From: Candidatus Chaera renei
GTDB taxonomy: Bacteria; Patescibacteriota; Saccharimonadia; Saccharimonadales; Saccharimonadaceae
Direction of reading: 5' to 3'
DNA: 32,701 bases
Assembly: GCA_004100265.1 (NCBI GenBank)
Contig: SCKW01000003.1
Location: 1 to 32,701, forward strand
Both the position numbers and the translations under genes were made by a program. Under the pieces are notes generated by a model, which saw only the letters and a program-made list of their open reading frames with translations, did no database searches and was not told where the DNA came from. Positions 28,737 to 32,701 of the stretch are shown in pieces. How positions within the stretch are numbered: the stretch's first letter is position 1; every line of letters starts with the position of its first letter.

Positions 28737-30185
28737 CTAGTCGGTAACGCTGGAAGATAAAAAGTCATAGCGCGTGCGCCGCCAAAGCAACCAGCCGAGC
28801 AGACCGATCACCGCATATGACAGAATCATCACCCCGGTATGCCCGGCGGCAACTTCAATGACGGCGCCGGGCAAAGACGAGATTTTATCCGCCAGATTAA
28901 CCATGTACCCGGTGATTAAGTTAGACGGCAGACCGGCGTACCCGGCCAGGACGGGCACGACCATACCCGCCAGGCCGGCGGCAAAAGTCGCCAACATGGC
29001 CAGCGGCACCAACGGTACAACGGCCAAATTGGCCGCCAGCGAATAAACCGACACGCTACCGAAAACCCAAATCAGCAGCGGCCAGGTGAGCAGTTGCGCC
29101 GAGAACGTCTCGATCAACACCTGCGCCAACAGCGGCGGCGTTTTGGGGCCGAAAATCCGCCAGCTGATCATCGGGGCCAGCAGCATGACGCCGCCGAACG
29201 CCAAAAACGATAGGTACCACCCCAGGTCGGACCAAACGTAAAGCGGATTAATCAGCCCGGTAACCAAAGCGGTAAATAATAGCAACACCGCCGGGTGTGC
29301 CCGGCGGCCGTAGTACCAGGCCAGCACCGCCAAAGAGCTGACCAGGGCGGCCCGGCTCATCGACGGGCTGAAGCCGGTTACCAGCACAAAGCCGGCCATC
29401 AACAAAAACGAGCCAGCGGCCGCCTGAAACTTGGAATGGCCGGCCAGCAGGCGGCGGGCTGCCCGCACCAGAATCGTCAGATTATACCCCGATGCCACCA
29501 CGATATGGGTAAGGCCGATACGCTTCAGATCTTCATCCAGTTGCTTAGGCAGAGCGCTGCGCTGGCCAAGCAAAAAACCCAGACCCAGGCTGGCCTCGGG
29601 CTCGGGTACGGCGGTGCGCACTCCGGCGGCAAAGGTGTCGCGCAGCCGCAGCGCCAGGTCATTGCCCGGCACGTAAGTCTCTACCGTGGCAAAGCTTAGC
29701 CCGGCCTGGTAGTTGCCAAAGCCCGCTTTCAGCTTGCCTTTTAAGACAACCTGATCGCCGCGCCTGAAGGAGCGCGGATCAAAAGTGCTGGCCCGAACCT
29801 GCCCGGGCAGACGCCGCCCGTCAACCGTAATATCTTTTACTTTAAACTGTTTTTCGCCGCGCTTGCCGTAGATGGGATCGTTGGCAATGGTACCGCTCAG
29901 GCTGACCTTTTGCCCGATCAGTCCGTCGAGGCCGCTAAGCTGAAACCAGGTGCTACTGCCCTGCCAGGCGCCCGCCATTAGACCGGCGGCCACGGCTAGC
30001 AACAGAGCCGCTCTTGAGCGGCGCCAACAGGCCGCCAGCAACAACATTGCCGCCGCTACCAGCCACGCCCGTCCGTAAAGCCACAACCCCGCGGGCACCA
30101 GAGCCAAACCGGCCAGGCCGCCCACGCTGAAACCGCCCACCACCCACGTCCGGTTGATCCGGTAAGGGGCCAACAGCCAGCGCAT
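28737..30185 (-). CDS. comEC: ComEC/Rec2-family DNA uptake channel protein (no metallo-beta-lactamase domain)
   Basis: GLTHIVVASGYNLTILV, GFSPSMSRAALVSSLAVLAWYYGRR and many TMs; ends at 482 aa. Confidence 0.9.
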   Translation of the reverse strand: MRWLLAPYRINRTWVVGGFSVGGLAGLALVPAGLWLYGRAWLVAAAMLLLAACWRRSRAALLLAVAAGLMAGAWQGSSTWFQLSGLDGLIGQKVSLSGTIANDPIYGKRGEKQFKVKDITVDGRRLPGQVRASTFDPRSFRRGDQVVLKGKLKAGFGNYQAGLSFATVETYVPGNDLALRLRDTFAAGVRTAVPEPEASLGLGFLLGQRSALPKQLDEDLKRIGLTHIVVASGYNLTILVRAARRLLAGHSKFQAAAGSFLLMAGFVLVTGFSPSMSRAALVSSLAVLAWYYGRRAHPAVLLLFTALVTGLINPLYVWSDLGWYLSFLAFGGVMLLAPMISWRIFGPKTPPLLAQVLIETFSAQLLTWPLLIWVFGSVSVYSLAANLAVVPLVPLAMLATFAAGLAGMVVPVLAGYAGLPSNLITGYMVNLADKISSLPGAVIEVAAGHTGVMILSYAVIGLLGWLLWRRTRYDFLSSSVTD

Positions 30186-30246
30186 AACTTAGCGGTAAGT
30201 ATAACAAAAAAAGCGCGAAGCGGCCGAACTGGCTATGGGTGTTTGA

Positions 30247-30328
30247 AGGGTCCAGTGGGACGGCGCACTTCTTGCGCTCGTTCTCGAAGCAAGTTTCTGC
30301 GAGCGAGCTTGAAGACTGAACCCACGAC
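30247..30328 (-). pseudogene. tRNA-Lys T-arm/acceptor remnant interrupted by a 55-nt insert
   Basis: agggtccagtgggac (30247-30261) and tgaacccacgac (30317-30328) are identical to 30418-30432 and 30434-30445 in the tRNA-Lys gene. Confidence 0.6.
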
Positions 30329-30357
30329 TATTGTCAGCTAAAGCTGCCAAGTCGTGG
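30322..30357. other. CCACGACT...AGTCGTGG inverted repeat
   Basis: ccacgactattgtcagctaaagctgccaagtcgtgg; 8-bp outer and 4-bp inner stems. Confidence 0.6.
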
Positions 30358-30376
30358 AACCGAGCCACCAAAACAA

Positions 30377-30417
30377 CCACGCAAAAAGCCCGACACAAGG
30401 CCGGACTCTTTGCGTGG
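30377..30417 (-). terminator. 16-bp hairpin beginning at the CCA of tRNA-Lys
   Basis: Minus strand CCACGCAAAGAGTCCG-GCCTTGTGT-CGGGCTTTTTGCGTGG, continuous 16-bp RNA stem with two GU pairs, followed by TTGTTTTGG. Confidence 0.7.
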
Positions 30418-30491
30418 AGGGTCCAGTGGGACTTGAACCCACGACACCCTGCTTAAAAGGCAGGTGCTCTAACCGGCTGAGCTATGGACCC
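30415..30491 (-). tRNA. tRNA-Lys (anticodon TTT), CCA encoded
   Basis: Reverse complement GGGTCCATAGCTCAGCCGGTTAGAGCACCTGCCTTTTAAGCAGGGTGTCGTGGGTTCAAGTCCCACTGGACCCTCCA. Confidence 0.97.
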
Positions 30492-30541
30492 GTCTGCGCA
30501 CACACCGGCAGGCTATAGATTAACAATTTAAGGTGTTAGTG

Positions 30542-31045
30542 TCAATGCGGCCGATGCTTACCGGCGGGTTTGGCGGCGTGAATGCCAAACGCATCTATGA
30601 CCGCAAGAACGATCAGCAAAGCCACTAAAGATGTCCGGTAACGACTGATAGCGTCCAGAAACGACGGCGCGCCCAGTGGCTGTATCCCCGAAACGGCATC
30701 GCCGACCGGCCCGAGCAACAACAGACTGCCCAGCGCGGCGTACCCCGCGGCTCCGACTAGCGCCGTCAACCGGCCAAAGTATTTTGGCCCGGCCAGCATC
30801 AGCAGCAGCGACGGCAGCAAGATCAGCAGCGACGGCACCAGCAGCCGCAAATTCAGACTCAAAAATAGCGGCGGCGCGCCGCTGGATAAAAGCAGGTTCA
30901 CCAGTGAATCGGCTAAGTTCTGACTGAGTATGGCTCCGGCGGCTAGCGCCATCCCCAATACGCCAAAACGACGCCTGGCCAGCCAGGCCAGAACAAACAG
31001 GCCGGCGAATAATGCTAACAGGGTCAGATAAATCATACTGCTCAT
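30542..31045 (-). CDS. multi-pass membrane protein, unknown
   Basis: 167-aa ORF with about five hydrophobic segments; the true start may be the ATG at 31036 given TATATT at 31046-31051. Confidence 0.6.
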   Translation of the reverse strand: MSSMIYLTLLALFAGLFVLAWLARRRFGVLGMALAAGAILSQNLADSLVNLLLSSGAPPLFLSLNLRLLVPSLLILLPSLLLMLAGPKYFGRLTALVGAAGYAALGSLLLLGPVGDAVSGIQPLGAPSFLDAISRYRTSLVALLIVLAVIDAFGIHAAKPAGKHRPH

Positions 31046-31062
31046 AATATAGCATTAGCGGC

Positions 31063-31530
31063 TTACCAAAATACCGCTTCCAGGTGTAATTTATCGCCCG
31101 GCTTAATCCGAGAGGCGGCGCCGGCCGGCACCTCCAGCACGTAGCGGGACGGTACGTTGGGAGCGTATACCCTGGGATAGTCCGCGGGCTGGGCGTTGCT
31201 TTCAACCTTTACCACGCTCTTTTCGGCATTCAGCCAAATGATGTCTATGGGAAAGTTCATATCTTTCATCCAGATGCCATGATAGCCGTCGCTGCCAAAA
31301 ACCATTAGCAGGCCGCTGCCCGACGACAGACCGGGCCGGCCGGACAGCCCCTTAGTGCGTTTTTCAGGAGTTTTAACGATTTCGGCGCGCCAGCGCTCGC
31401 CCCACGGCAGCACCACGGTGGCGTACGGTTTTGGCGCGAACCATACAAGCAACCCGCCAGCCAAAACCGCCGCCGCCAGAACGGTGATTATCAGATTTTT
31501 CAGGCGGCGAAGTTCCATGCTCGGCGGCAC
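31063..31530 (-). CDS. DUF192 family protein
   Basis: ERTKGLSGRPGLSSGSGLLMVFGSDGYHGIWMKDMNFPIDIIWLNAEKSVVKVE is characteristic of DUF192. Confidence 0.92.
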   Translation of the reverse strand: MPPSMELRRLKNLIITVLAAAVLAGGLLVWFAPKPYATVVLPWGERWRAEIVKTPEKRTKGLSGRPGLSSGSGLLMVFGSDGYHGIWMKDMNFPIDIIWLNAEKSVVKVESNAQPADYPRVYAPNVPSRYVLEVPAGAASRIKPGDKLHLEAVFW

Positions 31531-31546
31531 CCCCTAAGTTTGCCGA

Positions 31547-32458
31547 CTAAGCTCCAATGCGGTCTTTTTTGGTACGACGCTTAGCGTTAAGTTCGATGTA
31601 TTCGATGATTTTTTCGGCGACATCGCGTTTGGTGACTTTTTCGATCCCAAAACCCGGGCTGGAGTTTACCTCTAAAACCAGCGGGCCGCGCTCCGAGCGC
31701 ATCATGTCGACGCCGCAGACGCTAAGCCCCATGGCCCGGGCGGTCTTAACGGCGGTTTTGCGCTCTTCTTCGGTAAGTTTGACATTCTGACCCTTGCCTC
31801 CCTGATGAAGGTTGGAGCGAAAATCGTCGTCAAGGCTTTGCCGTTGCATGCTGGCCACTACCTTGCCGCCGACCACGAAAGCGCGGATGTCGGTACCGGC
31901 CGATTCTTTGACGAACTCCTGCAACAGGATGTTGGTGCCGTCCACGTCCATCACGTAAAACGCCTGCAAAACTGACTTGGCGGCCTTCTTCGTTTCGGCC
32001 AACACCACGCCCGCGCCATGAGTACCACGAGCCAACTTGATAATCACCGGGGTTCCGCCAAGCTCATCTATCAGGGCGCCGGCATCGGCTGCCGACCGGG
32101 CAAAAATAGTCTTAGGAATACCAATTCCGGCGCGCGCTAGCAGCTGCAAAGTTCTAAGCTTGTCACGCGAGCGGGCAATGGCGATTGAGCTTACTGGAGT
32201 GTAAACCCCTTGCATCTCAAACTGCCGCACTATGGCTGTGCCGTAGCGGGTGTATGAAGCGGCAATCCTGGGAATTACCGCATCAAAGCCGGTCAGGTCA
32301 TAGCCGTCATAACTGACCACCGGCCGGCCTTTTTCAACTTTAACGTAGCACTTTATGTAATTAACCACTTCAACTTCGTGACCACGAGCGCGGGCCGCTT
32401 CGACCAGCCGTTGAGTAGAAAAATTTTTGGGGCCTTTCGATAAAATGGCAATTCTCAT
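31547..32458 (-). CDS. rimK: RimK-family ATP-grasp ligase
   Basis: MRIAILSKGPKNFSTQRLVEAARARGHEVEVVN, RDKLRTLQLLARAGIGIPKT, GVDMMRSERGPLVLEVNSSPGFGIE. Confidence 0.95.
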   Translation of the reverse strand: MRIAILSKGPKNFSTQRLVEAARARGHEVEVVNYIKCYVKVEKGRPVVSYDGYDLTGFDAVIPRIAASYTRYGTAIVRQFEMQGVYTPVSSIAIARSRDKLRTLQLLARAGIGIPKTIFARSAADAGALIDELGGTPVIIKLARGTHGAGVVLAETKKAAKSVLQAFYVMDVDGTNILLQEFVKESAGTDIRAFVVGGKVVASMQRQSLDDDFRSNLHQGGKGQNVKLTEEERKTAVKTARAMGLSVCGVDMMRSERGPLVLEVNSSPGFGIEKVTKRDVAEKIIEYIELNAKRRTKKDRIGA

Positions 32459-32701
32459 AGCACCGTCTCTCTTTCGTCATCTAGTTCTTGATTAATGTTA
32501 ACATCAACCAACATGCCGTGTTCCCGCAAAAAACGCCTGCCTATCAACAACTGGCGGCGCATGTTCATTCTGTCCGTTAAGCTTATGTGCGTCTTGTAGG
32601 CCTTGTCATTAATGACAATCTCGGCCGGCACCACATATCTGACCGCCCGGTGCCCGCTGGTGCTTTTTACTGCTAACTTTCTGAATATTTCGGTTTTTTG
32701 G
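32455..32701 (-). CDS. RimK-linked retropepsin-like ATP-dependent zinc protease (C-terminal part, runs off window)
   Basis: Own translation QKTEIFRKLAVKSTSGHRAVRYVVPAEIVINDKAYKTHISLTDRMNMRRQLLIGRRFLREHGMLVDVNINQELDDERETVL*; overlaps the rimK start by 4 nt. Confidence 0.85.
   Translation of the reverse strand, partial: QKTEIFRKLAVKSTSGHRAVRYVVPAEIVINDKAYKTHISLTDRMNMRRQLLIGRRFLREHGMLVDVNINQELDDERETVL

Noticed and set aside
30240-30420. tmRNA or RNase P RNA
   Set aside because: T-arm fragments match tRNA-Lys exactly, and no tmRNA acceptor 5' half, tag ORF or RNase P core is visible.
1-32701. Alternative genetic code (TGA as Gly/Trp, as in some CPR lineages)
   Set aside because: TGA functions as stop at conserved gene ends (murT, the zinc protease) with ATGA couplings; conserved proteins show no internal TGA.

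Overview
This window is a GC-rich bacterial chromosomal segment. The gene content suggests a Patescibacteria/CPR lineage, possibly Saccharibacteria-like: MurT/GatD, a monoderm-style type IV pilus cluster with no secretin gene, a short ComEC, and a PaaX/Cas2-like regulator. That placement is inference. The standard code appears to apply, with TGA used as stop. Main blocks: (1) the edge of a VIT/CCC1 transporter gene, a membrane-anchored Clp-type AAA+ ATPase and MurT-GatD; (2) two tRNA-Pro genes (CGG and TGG) flanking an AT-richer segment with a solitary HsdR_N-like nuclease-domain protein; (3) RNase Y, TsaB and TsaE; (4) a ~10 kb type IV pilus operon (pilin, PilB, PilC, pilin, three minor prepilins including a large LamG-like one, PilM, PilN, PilO, and a small PilP-position protein); (5) a lamin-tail-domain protein, a PRC-barrel protein, RecX/RecA, an orphan prepilin, RuvB/RuvA, a PaaX/Cas2-like regulator, RuvC, YebC and ComEC; (6) tRNA-Lys with an unusual downstream structured region; (7) a DUF192 protein, RimK and a RimK-linked zinc protease. 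The signals I consider most worth checking are: long hairpins that begin exactly at the encoded CCA of two tRNAs; a tRNA-Lys T-arm copy split by a structured 55-nt insert; GCGATCGC-centred palindromes flanking the PaaX-like gene; a window-wide pattern of -10 boxes placed so that transcripts would be leaderless; and a candidate pilus-tip adhesin. No CRISPR array or transposase was found.
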